The position numbers and the translations under genes are program-made. This document shows positions 6,323-12,308 of a stretch of 12,308 nucleotides of DNA, piece by piece. The stretch comes from an uncultured Gammaproteobacteria bacterium (GTDB lineage: Bacteria > Pseudomonadota > Gammaproteobacteria > UBA9214), in contig CAJQOV010000033.1 of assembly GCA_905480065.1 (NCBI GenBank), positions 1-12,308 of the forward strand, read 5' to 3'. The notes beneath the pieces are model-generated. The model worked only from the letters and a program-made list of their open reading frames with translations, searched no databases and was not told the origin of the DNA. Position 1 is the first letter of the stretch. Every line of letters starts with the position of its first letter.

Positions 6323-7621
6323 TTGGACGACATCCCGCTAAGTGCGCTGCTGGCAGCGCTGCTGCTGCTGATAATGCTCTCTGCCTTTTTCTCGGGCTCC
6401 GAAACGGGCCTGATGACGCTGAACCGATATCGCCTGCGTCACCTGGCCGACCAGCGCCACCCGGGCGCCATGCGTGCGCAGAAACTGCTGCAGCGCCAGG
6501 ACCGGCTGATCGGCCTGATCCTGCTCGGCAACAACTTCGTCAATATTCTTGCCTCGATCCTGATGACATTGATCGCGCTGCGCATTCACGATGATGCCGG
6601 CTTTATCTTTGCCGCAGGCATGCTGCTGACAGTGGTCGTTCTGCTGTTCGCCGAGGTCACTCCGAAAACCCTGGCTGCACTGCACCCGGAACGGATCGCG
6701 TTCCCGGCCGCATACGTGTACGGGCCGCTGTTGTGGCTGATGTACCCGCTGGTGTGGGTAATCAATGCCGTTGCCAATGGCCTGCTGAGGATGATTGGGG
6801 TTACACCGGAAGACGGCGCCTCGCAGGCGCTTACCCGCGAGGAATTGCGCACCGTGGTCATGGAGGCCGGCGCCATGATCCCGGCACGCCACCAGTCGAT
6901 GCTGCTCAACCTGATCGACCTGGAAAATGTCACGGTCGAAGACATCATGGTGCCACGCAGCGAAATTACCGGTATCGATATCAACGATGACTGGAACATC
7001 ATTACCAAGACGCTGAGTGACAGCCAGTACACCCGCATGCCGCTCTATCGCGAGAACATCGACCAGGTCATCGGCATCCTGCACATGCGTGACGTATTGC
7101 CGCTGCTGTATCGCGAGGAACTCGACCACTCCGCACTGGAACGCACCGCACGGGCACCTTATTTCATCCCGGAGAGCACCTCGCTGAATCGCCAGTTGCT
7201 GAACTTTCAGCGCGAACGGCGCCGGATCGGCTTTGCGGTCGATGAGTACGGCGATATCCAGGGCCTGGTCACCATGGAAGACCTGCTGGAAGAAATCGTC
7301 GGCGAGTTCACCTCGGACCCGTCCGCGCACTTTGAGGACATCCAGCCCCAGGAGGACGGCACCTGGCTGGTGGATGGCTCGGTCAGCATCCGCACCCTGA
7401 ACAGCGTACTGCACATGAAGCTGGCGATCGATGGTCCCAAGACACTCAATGGCCTGATCATCGAGGAACTGGAAATGATCCCGGAAAACAACACCAGCCT
7501 GTTGCTCGACGGTCACCCGGTCGACATCCTGCAAATCCGCGAGAACATGGTAAAAACGGTACGTATACACCCCGCCTGGCAGCGTCCGGACCAAGGCCCG
7601 TCTGCCGGTACTGCTGTATGA
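6323..7621 (+). CDS. corB: CorB/YfjD family DUF21-CBS-CorC_HlyC membrane protein
   Basis: The 432-residue product is very similar in motif order to E. coli YfjD (CorB). An N-terminal DUF21 (CNNM) membrane domain (about 1-190) contains SAFFSGSETGLMTLNRYRLRHLA and GNNFVNILAS and ends in the soluble ELRTVVMEAG region. A CBS pair follows, beginning at VEDIMVPRSEITGIDINDDW (about 208-227) and including FAVDEYGDIQGLVTMEDLLEEIVGE. The C-terminal CorC_HlyC domain (about 345-420) includes VDGSVSIRTLN. The CNNM/CorC family is linked to magnesium (and cobalt) efflux, with the CBS pair sensing Mg-ATP. The start is a TTG at 6323, supported by GGAGG ten bases upstream and by alignment with the family start. 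The last codon overlaps the next gene by ATGA, so translation is probably coupled. Confidence 0.92.
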   Translation: MDDIPLSALLAALLLLIMLSAFFSGSETGLMTLNRYRLRHLADQRHPGAMRAQKLLQRQDRLIGLILLGNNFVNILASILMTLIALRIHDDAGFIFAAGMLLTVVVLLFAEVTPKTLAALHPERIAFPAAYVYGPLLWLMYPLVWVINAVANGLLRMIGVTPEDGASQALTREELRTVVMEAGAMIPARHQSMLLNLIDLENVTVEDIMVPRSEITGIDINDDWNIITKTLSDSQYTRMPLYRENIDQVIGILHMRDVLPLLYREELDHSALERTARAPYFIPESTSLNRQLLNFQRERRRIGFAVDEYGDIQGLVTMEDLLEEIVGEFTSDPSAHFEDIQPQEDGTWLVDGSVSIRTLNSVLHMKLAIDGPKTLNGLIIEELEMIPENNTSLLLDGHPVDILQIRENMVKTVRIHPAWQRPDQGPSAGTAV

Positions 7622-7887
7622 AGCTGCTGTTCAATCTCGAGATCATAGAAGGTAGCCGCATCAAGGCGGTGCCCAGCGCATACCTCCACTCGCTGCCGCG
7701 GGAACAACAGGTCACCGAGGTCAGGGAATTTCTTGCCTGGGCGGAACGCGAGGCGCGCGACAACAGCGACCTGACTGCGCGCGCCGAGGCCGAAATCGGC
7801 ATTGCCACGGCGCGTGAATTTCTCGACAGGGCGGCACAGCACAGCCCCATCATTACCGGCAATGCGAGGGAACGGGACCATGACTGA
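7618..7887 (+). CDS. Small conserved-looking protein of unknown function (89 aa)
   Basis: I do not recognise this protein. It has 89 residues, is acidic to neutral and appears soluble and mostly helical, with a likely beta-strand start (MKLLFNLEII) followed by helices around QQVTEVREFLAWAERE and ARAEAEIGIATAREFLDRAA. There is no signal peptide, no membrane segment and no cysteine. The start codon overlaps the corB stop as ATGA and its stop overlaps the msrB start by 8 nt. It is therefore translationally coupled on both sides, strong evidence that it is a real gene. The linkage suggests either a role with the Mg-transport protein CorB or with oxidative stress repair, but nothing in the sequence decides this. 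Confidence 0.8.
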   Translation: MKLLFNLEIIEGSRIKAVPSAYLHSLPREQQVTEVREFLAWAEREARDNSDLTARAEAEIGIATAREFLDRAAQHSPIITGNARERDHD

Positions 7888-8275
7888 CAAAATCGAAAAA
7901 ACCGCTGCGCAGTGGCGTGCAGAGCTGACACCGGAGCAGTACCAGGTCACCCGCTGTCATGGCACGGAGCGGCCATTTACCGGGAAATATCTCGACTGCA
8001 AGGATGACGGCACTTACACCTGCGTATGTTGCGGTGCAGAGTTGTTCCATGCCGCGGACAAGTTCGATTCCGGTAGCGGCTGGCCCAGCTTCGTGCGCAT
8101 GGGCAACAGCGCGAATATCAACATCCGCACCGACTCCAGTCATGGCATGACACGCACCGAGGTACTCTGCGCACACTGCGATGCCCACCTCGGACATGTG
8201 TTTGATGACGGCCCCGCGCCTACCGGGCAGCGCTACTGCATCAACTCCGTAGCGCTGGACTTCAGGAAATCCTGA
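7880..8275 (+). CDS. msrB: Peptide-methionine (R)-S-oxide reductase MsrB
   Basis: MsrB reduces the R form of methionine sulfoxide in proteins using thioredoxin. From ATG 7880 the product has 131 residues, the normal cytosolic length. Zinc-binding cysteines are present as CVCC (Cys48 and Cys51) and CAHC (Cys97 and Cys100). The catalytic Cys120 lies in the signature RYCINSVALDF, with GWPSF (about 67-71) and HLGHVF also conserved. The residue before GWPSF, often a resolving Cys in the form SGCGWPSF, is Ser66 here, so recycling must use another cysteine or act directly with the reductant (inference). The start overlaps the preceding 89-codon gene by 8 nt, and GAGGGA lies upstream. An in-frame ATG at 7802 would bury the start deep in that gene and is rejected. 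It is the end of the corB-unknown-msrB operon. Confidence 0.96.
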   Translation: MTDKIEKTAAQWRAELTPEQYQVTRCHGTERPFTGKYLDCKDDGTYTCVCCGAELFHAADKFDSGSGWPSFVRMGNSANINIRTDSSHGMTRTEVLCAHCDAHLGHVFDDGPAPTGQRYCINSVALDFRKS

Positions 8276-8519
8276 CCATCCTGGCTACGAGGCAGGTGCG
8301 GCAGAAATCCAGACATGAATCTTGAATGCGCCGGCCTGGCGCAGCATGTTCCATCGATGGAAACGCAACCCATGCGGCACCGGTTCGACGCCAGCCCGGG
8401 GCCGGGGGCATTGGTCCAGGACTCCCCGGCGTGCAAAATCATGAAGCATTTCCTGAGCGTACACTTGTAGTGCCCATGTGCCCGAAAGCATAGACCAACA
8501 GCAACCAGACGAGCGACCC
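8276..8519. other. Spacer between msrB and the membrane protein; two weak short frames
   Basis: No terminator with a T-run is visible after msrB. A plus-strand frame from ATG 8315 to 8470 encodes 51 residues with no ribosome site. On the opposite strand a frame (8560 down to 8285, 91 codons) has a fairly protein-like C-terminal part ending RWNMLRQAGAFKIHVWISA. Neither has a convincing start signal nor resembles a family I know. A small old gene fragment is possible. Confidence 0.25.
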
Positions 8520-8975
8520 ATGAGCCAAAGTTTTCCGGAGGCGGCCTCTGCCGAGGCCATATCGACAAACCAGAGTTTGTTTCTGCGCTATTTCACGGCG
8601 ATCCTGATCGACCTGGTAGTGCTGAATATATTTGCCGAGCACTGGCGCCATGTCATGATCGATTCATTCACCATGTCGCTGTTCGTAGCAGTACTGTTAC
8701 AGGTCCTGCTCAAGCTGACGCTGTCAATCGAGCACCGGGTTGCCGGATACTTCAATGCCAGGTCGGGTACAGGGGCGAGAATCATGCGCTTCGTCAGCGC
8801 CTGGGCCATCCTGTTTCTTTCCAAGTTCGTGATCCTGGGCGCAGTGAAGCTGGCCTTTGGGGACAGCATCGTGTTTGGTGGCCCTGTCCATGGGGTCGTG
8901 GCGTTCATCGTCGTCGTGGTTGTCATGCTCGCTGCCGAGGAGGTCATCGTGCGTTTTTACCGTCGGCTGGCCTGA
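8520..8975 (+). CDS. Hypothetical four-helix inner-membrane protein
   Basis: I do not recognise a named family. The 151-residue product has a polar N-terminus of about 20 residues and four hydrophobic segments at about 22-39, 51-69, 88-108 and 121-138, with basic residues at the C-terminal end (RFYRRLA). Between helices 2 and 3 lies the charged loop SIEHRVAGYFNARSGTGAR. The even number of helices suggests both ends on the same side, and positive charge places them in the cytoplasm (inference). ATG 8520 is the preferred start; a GTG at 8478 in the same frame would add 14 polar residues. No strong ribosome site is visible for either. It is flanked by spacers on both sides, so it is probably a single-gene unit. 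Confidence 0.72.
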   Translation: MSQSFPEAASAEAISTNQSLFLRYFTAILIDLVVLNIFAEHWRHVMIDSFTMSLFVAVLLQVLLKLTLSIEHRVAGYFNARSGTGARIMRFVSAWAILFLSKFVILGAVKLAFGDSIVFGGPVHGVVAFIVVVVVMLAAEEVIVRFYRRLA

Positions 8976-9001
8976 AATTACCCGTTACAAAGCGTAATTT
9001 C
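8974..9001. repeat. Inverted repeat directly after the membrane-protein gene
   Basis: GAAATTAC (8974-8981) and GTAATTTC (8994-9001) form a perfect 8-bp AT-rich stem around a 12-nt loop, beginning inside the stop codon of the preceding gene. There is no T-run after it, so it is not a standard terminator. It could be an mRNA 3'-end structure or a protein-binding palindrome. Confidence 0.5.
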
Positions 9002-9202
9002 ATCAGTTCCGCGGCTCGATATACGGGGCAACCCCGACACGGCATCACGGCAACGGGCAGCCGCCCGGGATCGCGGGAGGATGCACTGCCTACGGTGGCG
9101 ACAACACCGTTGCGCAGCAGTGCTATGCTTTCAGTGAAAGAAACAGAGTAACCGCTTCGAACACCCTTGCTTCATGCGTATACCGCTAGCGTATAAAAAA
9201 AC

Positions 9203-10372
9203 ATGAAAATCTGGATCTTATTGAAACTGCTTGTGACGGCTATCTGCTGCGTGGGATACACCGCGCTAGCGGGTGCAGACCATGATGGTGATGTCAATAT
9301 CGACGGAGAAGTCGATGTGGTCGACGTACTCTGGGGACAGCAGGACCTGCTTGCTGCGCGCAGCCTGTCTCCGGCGCAGCAAGCGCATGGCGACGTGGCG
9401 CCGCTGGTTTCAGGCGTCCCGCAGCCGGATGGTGCGTTCACCCTGGGCGATGTGCTGGTCATACAGCGTATCGCGCTGGGCATGCTGAATTTCTCCGTGC
9501 CGGGCAACCAGTTCAATATCGGCGACTCGATCGGCGAGGGCGAGGCGGCCAATGGCACCATCGGCGAGCCCCACCACGAGACGGTCTGGTCGACCGGCTA
9601 TAACGGCGCCGATAGTGTCAACAGCCTCAATGAACGCTTCGAGCTTGGCGCCGCCGCCGATTATTACGAAAACAATGCCAGCCGCGACCCGCTGTTCAAC
9701 CATGCGCAGAGTGGCGCGGTAATAGCTGACTTTGCAGCACAGGCACAGGCCATTGTTACCGCCTCTGCAATGACGCCTTCCGGTAAAGTGGATATGGCCA
9801 CGGTGTTCCTGGGTAACAACGATGTTTGCGCCCCATCCATGGGGGAAATGACGGACCCGGCGCTGTTCGAGGCGCAGTATCGGGCCGGCCTGGACGTGCT
9901 GGCTTCCAGCAGCGCCACCCGCAGCGCGCAGATTCACGTGTCCGGTCTCCCGGCTATTTACTGGTTGTGGAATGCCAAGCGGAGTAATTTTTTTTGCAGG
10001 GTGTTTATCTGGCCGCTCGTGCCCTGTGAAAACCTGCTGGATAACCCGGCAGACGATTGTGAAAACGACGTTGCACGGCAGGACCCCGACACCGTCTATC
10101 CGGGTGACGGGGCGAACTGCCAGCGCAGGAAAGCACTGCATGCCAGCATCCGTGACACCTATAACCCGATCCTGCGCGATGTGCTGGACGAGTACCGCAC
10201 CTCAAATCGGCTGCCGAACGCCAGGTACACTGACATCTATGATGTCCGCTTTGATTCCGTGCATGTGAATGGCGGCGATTGCTTTCACCCGAGCACGGCG
10301 GGTCACGCCTTGCTGGCGGAAACCGAGTGGTGCAGGACGCACTGGGGTAACGGTGATGCGGCATGCCCCTGA
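9203..10372 (+). CDS. Exported SGNH/GDSL hydrolase with N-terminal dockerin-like repeats
   Basis: The 389-residue product begins with a signal peptide (MKIWILLKLLVTAICC...) with probable cleavage near residue 25. Next comes a dockerin type I-like region: a good calcium-loop repeat GDVNIDGEVDVVDVLWGQQ (about 29-47) and a second, looser one with GDVAP...PDGAFTLGDVLVIQRIALG (about 63-93). The rest is an SGNH hydrolase: block I GDSIGEG with nucleophile Ser109, block III GNND (205-208), and block V DCFHPS with Asp359 and His362. The likely activity is an esterase or lipase acting outside the cytoplasm, but the substrate cannot be told. Eight to ten cysteines in the mature part suggest disulfide bonds. 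The start has no clear ribosome site, and a 10-codon frame (ATG 9174) ends in an ATGA overlap with it. An exported prolyl isomerase follows 53 bp downstream. Confidence 0.88.
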   Translation: MKIWILLKLLVTAICCVGYTALAGADHDGDVNIDGEVDVVDVLWGQQDLLAARSLSPAQQAHGDVAPLVSGVPQPDGAFTLGDVLVIQRIALGMLNFSVPGNQFNIGDSIGEGEAANGTIGEPHHETVWSTGYNGADSVNSLNERFELGAAADYYENNASRDPLFNHAQSGAVIADFAAQAQAIVTASAMTPSGKVDMATVFLGNNDVCAPSMGEMTDPALFEAQYRAGLDVLASSSATRSAQIHVSGLPAIYWLWNAKRSNFFCRVFIWPLVPCENLLDNPADDCENDVARQDPDTVYPGDGANCQRRKALHASIRDTYNPILRDVLDEYRTSNRLPNARYTDIYDVRFDSVHVNGGDCFHPSTAGHALLAETEWCRTHWGNGDAACP

Positions 10373-10376
10373 CTGG

Positions 10377-10411
10377 TGCTGCCGGCTGGCCTGGCCGTGG
10401 GCCCGGCAGCA
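10377..10411 (+). repeat. Strong hairpin between the SGNH gene and the FKBP gene
   Basis: TGCTGCCGG (10377-10385) and CCGGCAGCA (10403-10411) form a perfect 9-bp GC-rich stem with a 17-nt loop. It begins 4 nt after the SGNH stop codon and ends 4 nt before the GGAG ribosome site of the next gene. With no T-run it is not an obvious terminator. A role in mRNA processing, partial termination or tuning of FKBP translation is possible. Confidence 0.6.
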
Positions 10412-10425
10412 GTGCGGAGATTAGG

Positions 10426-10866
10426 ATGAACAGAGTGTTACACACAGCTGCATGGTTTGTTTTGTGCCTCCTGCTGGCAGGCGGCGCAATAGCGGCCGAT
10501 CACTTTTTGGTGACCCCGCAGGGCGCGCGCTATCAAGACCTGAAAACCGGCACGGGTCCGGCTGCCGGGCCCGGCGATGTCGTAACCATGCACTTCGTCG
10601 GCTGGCTGGACGCCAATGGCAGCAAGGGCAAGGAAATATATAATTCCCGCCGCGAGCGCGCGCCGGTCTCCTTCGTTGTCGGCACCGAGCGGGTGATGCG
10701 CGGCTGGAGTGAGGGTGTCATCGGTATGCAGGCCGGCGGCAAGCGCCTGCTGCTGTTGCCGCCGGCGCTCGGGTACGGATCACGGGGGGTGGAAGACGTT
10801 ATCCCCGCGGATGCCGCGCTGATATTTGTCATTGACGTGATCGCGGTCGAAACAGCAGGGGATTGA
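10426..10866 (+). CDS. Exported FKBP-type peptidyl-prolyl cis-trans isomerase
   Basis: The product of 146 residues has a signal peptide (MNRVLHTAAWFVLCLLLAGGAIA, cleavage about residue 23-24) and one FKBP domain. The domain runs from VVTMHFVGWL (about 52-61) through VSFVVGTERVMRGWSEGVIGMQAGGKRLLLLPPALGYG to the end ALIFVIDVIAVE. Most FKBP pocket residues (Tyr-type strand position replaced by HFVGW, Phe, Val, Trp, Tyr of LGYG) are present. It probably speeds folding at proline bonds in the periplasm or outer envelope. It lacks the long dimerisation domain of FkpA, so I give no symbol. ATG 10426 is preferred over GUG/ATG options upstream because GGAG lies six bases before it and the signal peptide follows directly. 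It may be co-transcribed with the upstream SGNH hydrolase, possibly helping its folding (inference). Confidence 0.93.
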   Translation: MNRVLHTAAWFVLCLLLAGGAIAADHFLVTPQGARYQDLKTGTGPAAGPGDVVTMHFVGWLDANGSKGKEIYNSRRERAPVSFVVGTERVMRGWSEGVIGMQAGGKRLLLLPPALGYGSRGVEDVIPADAALIFVIDVIAVETAGD

Positions 10867-11037
10867 CCCGGCATCCCGCCGTTAACACTACCCACCACCC
10901 TGCCCTGACTATTAACGCCGGCGCCTGGCGTGCAGCTCCTGCTACGGCCAGCAGCGGTCCGCCTGGCCCCGCCTGTTTCGCAGGGCAGATACCTTGGGTA
11001 AACCATCGAGGTACATCGCCAGACTGCTTCCAGCAGA
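10867..11037. other. Spacer after the FKBP gene
   Basis: No gene is visible. Short hairpins occur (ACGCC...GGCGT near 10916-10933 and CTGGC...GCCAG around 10926-10952), but none has a T-run, so termination after the FKBP gene is not resolved. TACCT (10990-10994) and AGGTA (11009-11013) flank a further weak stem. The rest of the 489-bp intergenic stretch is covered by the entries for the FNR-type box, promoter and candidate RNA. Confidence 0.4.
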
Positions 11038-11053
11038 CTTGATATACGTCAAG
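11038..11053. promoter_or_regulatory. FNR/Dnr-type binding site
   Basis: CTTGATATACGTCAAG is a perfect 5+5 inverted repeat around six bases and matches the FNR-family consensus TTGAT-N4-ATCAA at nine of ten positions. Proteobacterial FNR, Anr and Dnr sites with the TTGATnnACGTCAA form are common in front of anaerobic and denitrification genes. The centre is about 70 bp upstream of the start predicted from the plus-strand promoter at 11081-11108, close to a class I activator position. Confidence 0.65.
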
Positions 11054-11080
11054 AAAACGCGAGTTCTCCTGAAAAACAGC

Positions 11081-11108
11081 TATACAAGACGCCAGCATCA
11101 ACTATATT
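11081..11108 (+). promoter_or_regulatory. Sigma-70-type promoter downstream of the FNR-type box
   Basis: TATACA (11081-11086) and TATATT (11103-11108) are separated by 16 bp and match TTGACA/TATAAT at four and five positions. The weak -35 would suit an activated promoter. Start is expected near 11115. No protein gene follows on the plus strand. Confidence 0.45.
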
Positions 11109-11114
11109 AGTGGT

Positions 11115-11280
11115 GAAAGGTGGAAAAGGCTGAATAGCAACCTTTGAGTTGCAAACCTTTAGTATTCACCTTGGGACGCCTCGGCAAGTACGTGGCAGCG
11201 CAGAAGGATCGCAAGAACCTTCCATCGTGTGGACAGCACCACCGATCATGCCGCCACCAGACTACCGGGGCGTTTTCTAT
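11115..11280 (+). ncRNA. Candidate FNR-regulated noncoding RNA
   Basis: The interval lies downstream of an FNR-type box and promoter and ends in a weak terminator; no plus-strand gene follows. It can form several local stems: GGTGAA (11112-11117, at the predicted start) with TTCACC (11165-11170), GCAAC with GTTGC (11138-11152 region), and GAAGG with CCTTC (11202-11222 region). An unsupported frame from TTG 11144 runs antisense into the SPOR gene; its composition is not convincing as protein. I could not match it to a known riboswitch (no GEMM, TPP or cobalamin core motifs seen). It remains a hypothesis based on signal order. Confidence 0.35.
11252..11280 (+). terminator. Weak plus-strand terminator
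   Basis: CGCC-A-CC (11252-11258) can pair with GGGGCG (11267-11272) with one bulged A and an 8-nt loop, followed by TTTTCTAT. The stem is short (six pairs) but GC-rich and directly joined to the T-run. It is located before the end of the convergent SPOR gene. Confidence 0.4.
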
Positions 11281-11355
11281 GTGCGTGAACCTGGCGCGCA
11301 GCGCCCGATCAATACGTGAAAGTACCGACCCGGCCTCCGGTATTACCGGTTCCCG

Positions 11356-11955
11356 TCACCCTCTTCCCTGCGTTGCGGGCAGTTTCTGTACAGAGCTGGC
11401 GTTGCTGGATCGCGATGGACCGGATTCCCTGCTGATCCAGAAATCCCTCAGTCCCAGTTTATCCTTCAATAGCATGGCATGGGATTTTGCTTCATCACGC
11501 GACTGAAACCCTTTTACAAGTACTCGCCAGTAGCGCTTGCCGTTCACCTCCACGTGTTCCTGGGTCGCGTCGATACCCTTTGCCCTGGCATGCTCAACCA
11601 GCCTGTCTGCTTCGTCCCGGGCAGACAATGAGGCAAGATGAATATGCCAGGCACTGCTGACATCGGATTTTTTTGCAGGAACCTGCGCGCCTGCCACGGA
11701 ATGAATTGCAGCCGCTGCCTGCGGCCCTCCTGCTGCGGGAGCAGTCAAGAGAGCAGGTTCTAGCGGTGTCGAATAGATGGGTAAATTTGCCTCTGCATTT
11801 ATTGCTGCAACGGTATCCTCAAGGGCTTTCCTGTCTGTATAGACAGGATCATGCGCAACTGTCCTGTCGGCCCCGCCCAGCATCGCAAGACCCGGGATTA
11901 CCAGGATAAGCAGGTAAGAAAACACTACATTGCAGGGCGAAGGATTCTTGTTCAT
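11356..11955 (-). CDS. Exported or membrane-anchored SPOR-domain protein
   Basis: The product of 199 residues starts with a short basic end and a hydrophobic stretch (VVFSYLLILVIPGLAMLGG, about 10-28), a signal peptide or anchor. A low-complexity Ala/Pro linker follows (about 60-95). The SPOR domain lies at about 102-176: AWHIHLASLSARDEADRLVEHARAKGIDA, then VNGKRYWRVLVKGFQSRDEAKSHAMLLKDKLGLRDFWI. SPOR domains bind peptidoglycan strands stripped of stem peptides and often localise proteins to the division septum. A polar Ser-rich tail ends the protein. Start ATG 11955 is chosen over a GTG at 11988 because the charged residues and hydrophobic segment follow at once; neither has a strong ribosome site. 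No partner gene is adjacent on this strand within the window. The specific role is unknown. Confidence 0.85.
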   Translation of the reverse strand: MNKNPSPCNVVFSYLLILVIPGLAMLGGADRTVAHDPVYTDRKALEDTVAAINAEANLPIYSTPLEPALLTAPAAGGPQAAAAIHSVAGAQVPAKKSDVSSAWHIHLASLSARDEADRLVEHARAKGIDATQEHVEVNGKRYWRVLVKGFQSRDEAKSHAMLLKDKLGLRDFWISRESGPSRSSNASSVQKLPATQGRG

Positions 11956-12276
11956 GGTACGGACACTGGTTGTTATTGTTCCCGCCACAGCAGCAAGTTA
12001 TTGGTTTTCTTACTACCCGGGCGGGGCACACTGGTCCTCGCGCCGATTTTCTGCGGCACATACAAACCAGCCACTGACAGAATAATAACGGGACGCGTTC
12101 TTAACCATTGGACTCAAGTGCAATATGCAGGCGGTCTTAACAAAAAGGGGGGCGAAGTCACTGCTGCCCCATTTACATGTACTGAAACTACAGTAAGTCC
12201 ATGAATGAACGTATTGCACGGAGCGGTTGATAGCGACAGGACATGAAAGCTATACATTCCCGTATAAACAGTACGT
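11956..12276. other. Upstream region of the SPOR gene, no gene seen
   Basis: This AT-richer stretch should contain the SPOR promoter, but I found no well-spaced -35/-10 pair on the minus strand. Two small palindromes are present: TACTG (12179-12183) with CAGTA (12190-12194), and TATAC (12251-12255) with GTATA (12262-12266). A plus-strand frame from ATG 12243 is open to the window end, but half of what is visible is repeat DNA, so I do not call it. Confidence 0.4.
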
Positions 12277-12308
12277 CCCTTCTCCCTCCGGGAGAAGGAC
12301 AGGATGAG
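12277..12308. repeat. REP-like palindromic repeat, cut by window edge
   Basis: CCTTCTCCC (12278-12286) and GGGAGAAGG (12290-12298) form a perfect 9-bp stem with loop TCC, followed by ACAGGATGAG. The CCTTCTCCC/GGGAGAAGG palindrome followed by a GGATGAG-type tail is a common dispersed intergenic repeat in many gammaproteobacterial genomes. The element probably continues beyond the window. Confidence 0.7.

Noticed and set aside
6338..7594. Very long minus-strand frame (418 codons) opposite corB
   Set aside because: The His/Gln/Asp-rich composition is typical of the antisense of a GC-rich gene, and corB is unmistakable on the plus strand.
8385..8400. GGTTCGA-like tRNA T-loop sequence near 8383-8390
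   Set aside because: No acceptor, D or anticodon stems can be built around it.
11101..11240. Possible cyclic-di-GMP (GEMM) or other known riboswitch in the spacer before the SPOR gene end
   Set aside because: Fragments such as GGGACGCC resemble parts of GEMM, but the conserved core and tetraloop-receptor order are missing, and no gene follows on that strand.
1..12308. CRISPR arrays, insertion sequences, integrase or phage genes
   Set aside because: No regularly spaced repeats, transposase or integrase motifs, or target duplications were seen; the only dispersed-type repeat is the REP-like palindrome at the right edge.

Overview
The window comes from a gammaproteobacterium with moderately high GC. 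The best evidence is gene order: the ribosomal/SRP block ffh / rpsP-rimM-trmD-rplS, with ypjD and corB (yfjD) transcribed divergently from ffh, is the arrangement known from Escherichia coli and relatives. The proteins are also gammaproteobacterial in style, and a sigma-32-type promoter sits in front of htpG. I cannot name the genus. Most of the window is conserved chromosome. The right third (about 8.3-12.3 kb) is accessory in character, with exported proteins, an unknown membrane protein and wider spacers.

Layout. Minus strand, 1-3376: the 5' part of htpG (runs off the left edge), ogt overlapping its start, a terminator, then rplS, trmD, rimM and rpsP (transcribed in the order rpsP to rplS from a promoter near 3447-3474). 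Positions 3377-3962 are an unusually long spacer between rpsP and ffh. ffh (minus) fills 3963-5315. Plus strand from 5440: ypjD, then corB from its own promoter, a small unknown gene and msrB joined by overlapping stop/start codons, an unknown four-helix membrane protein, an exported SGNH hydrolase with dockerin-like repeats, and an exported FKBP-type prolyl isomerase. After a 489-bp spacer comes a minus-strand exported SPOR-domain protein. The window ends in a palindromic REP-like repeat.

The most interesting feature is at 3743-3951. A strong sigma-54-type promoter (TGGCA-N6-TTGCA) is followed about 180 bp later by a plus-strand intrinsic terminator. The putative RNA between them is rich in consecutive AAN triplets. 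This is the architecture of the CrcZ/CrcY sRNAs of pseudomonads (sigma-54 transcribed, Hfq/Crc-titrating), but here it is short and lies between rpsP and ffh. A second candidate noncoding transcript at about 11115-11280 has an FNR/Dnr-type box at about -70, sigma-70-like elements, hairpins and a weak terminator. At the left edge, a near-consensus sigma-32 promoter for htpG is embedded in the 3' end of ogt and encodes part of an extra C-terminal tail on Ogt.

Functionally, the left block is translation and protein targeting (S16, RimM, TrmD, L19, Ffh) plus a heat-shock chaperone and DNA alkylation repair. The centre is membrane/ion handling and oxidative protein repair. The right holds envelope functions (extracytoplasmic esterase, periplasmic foldase, peptidoglycan-binding SPOR protein).
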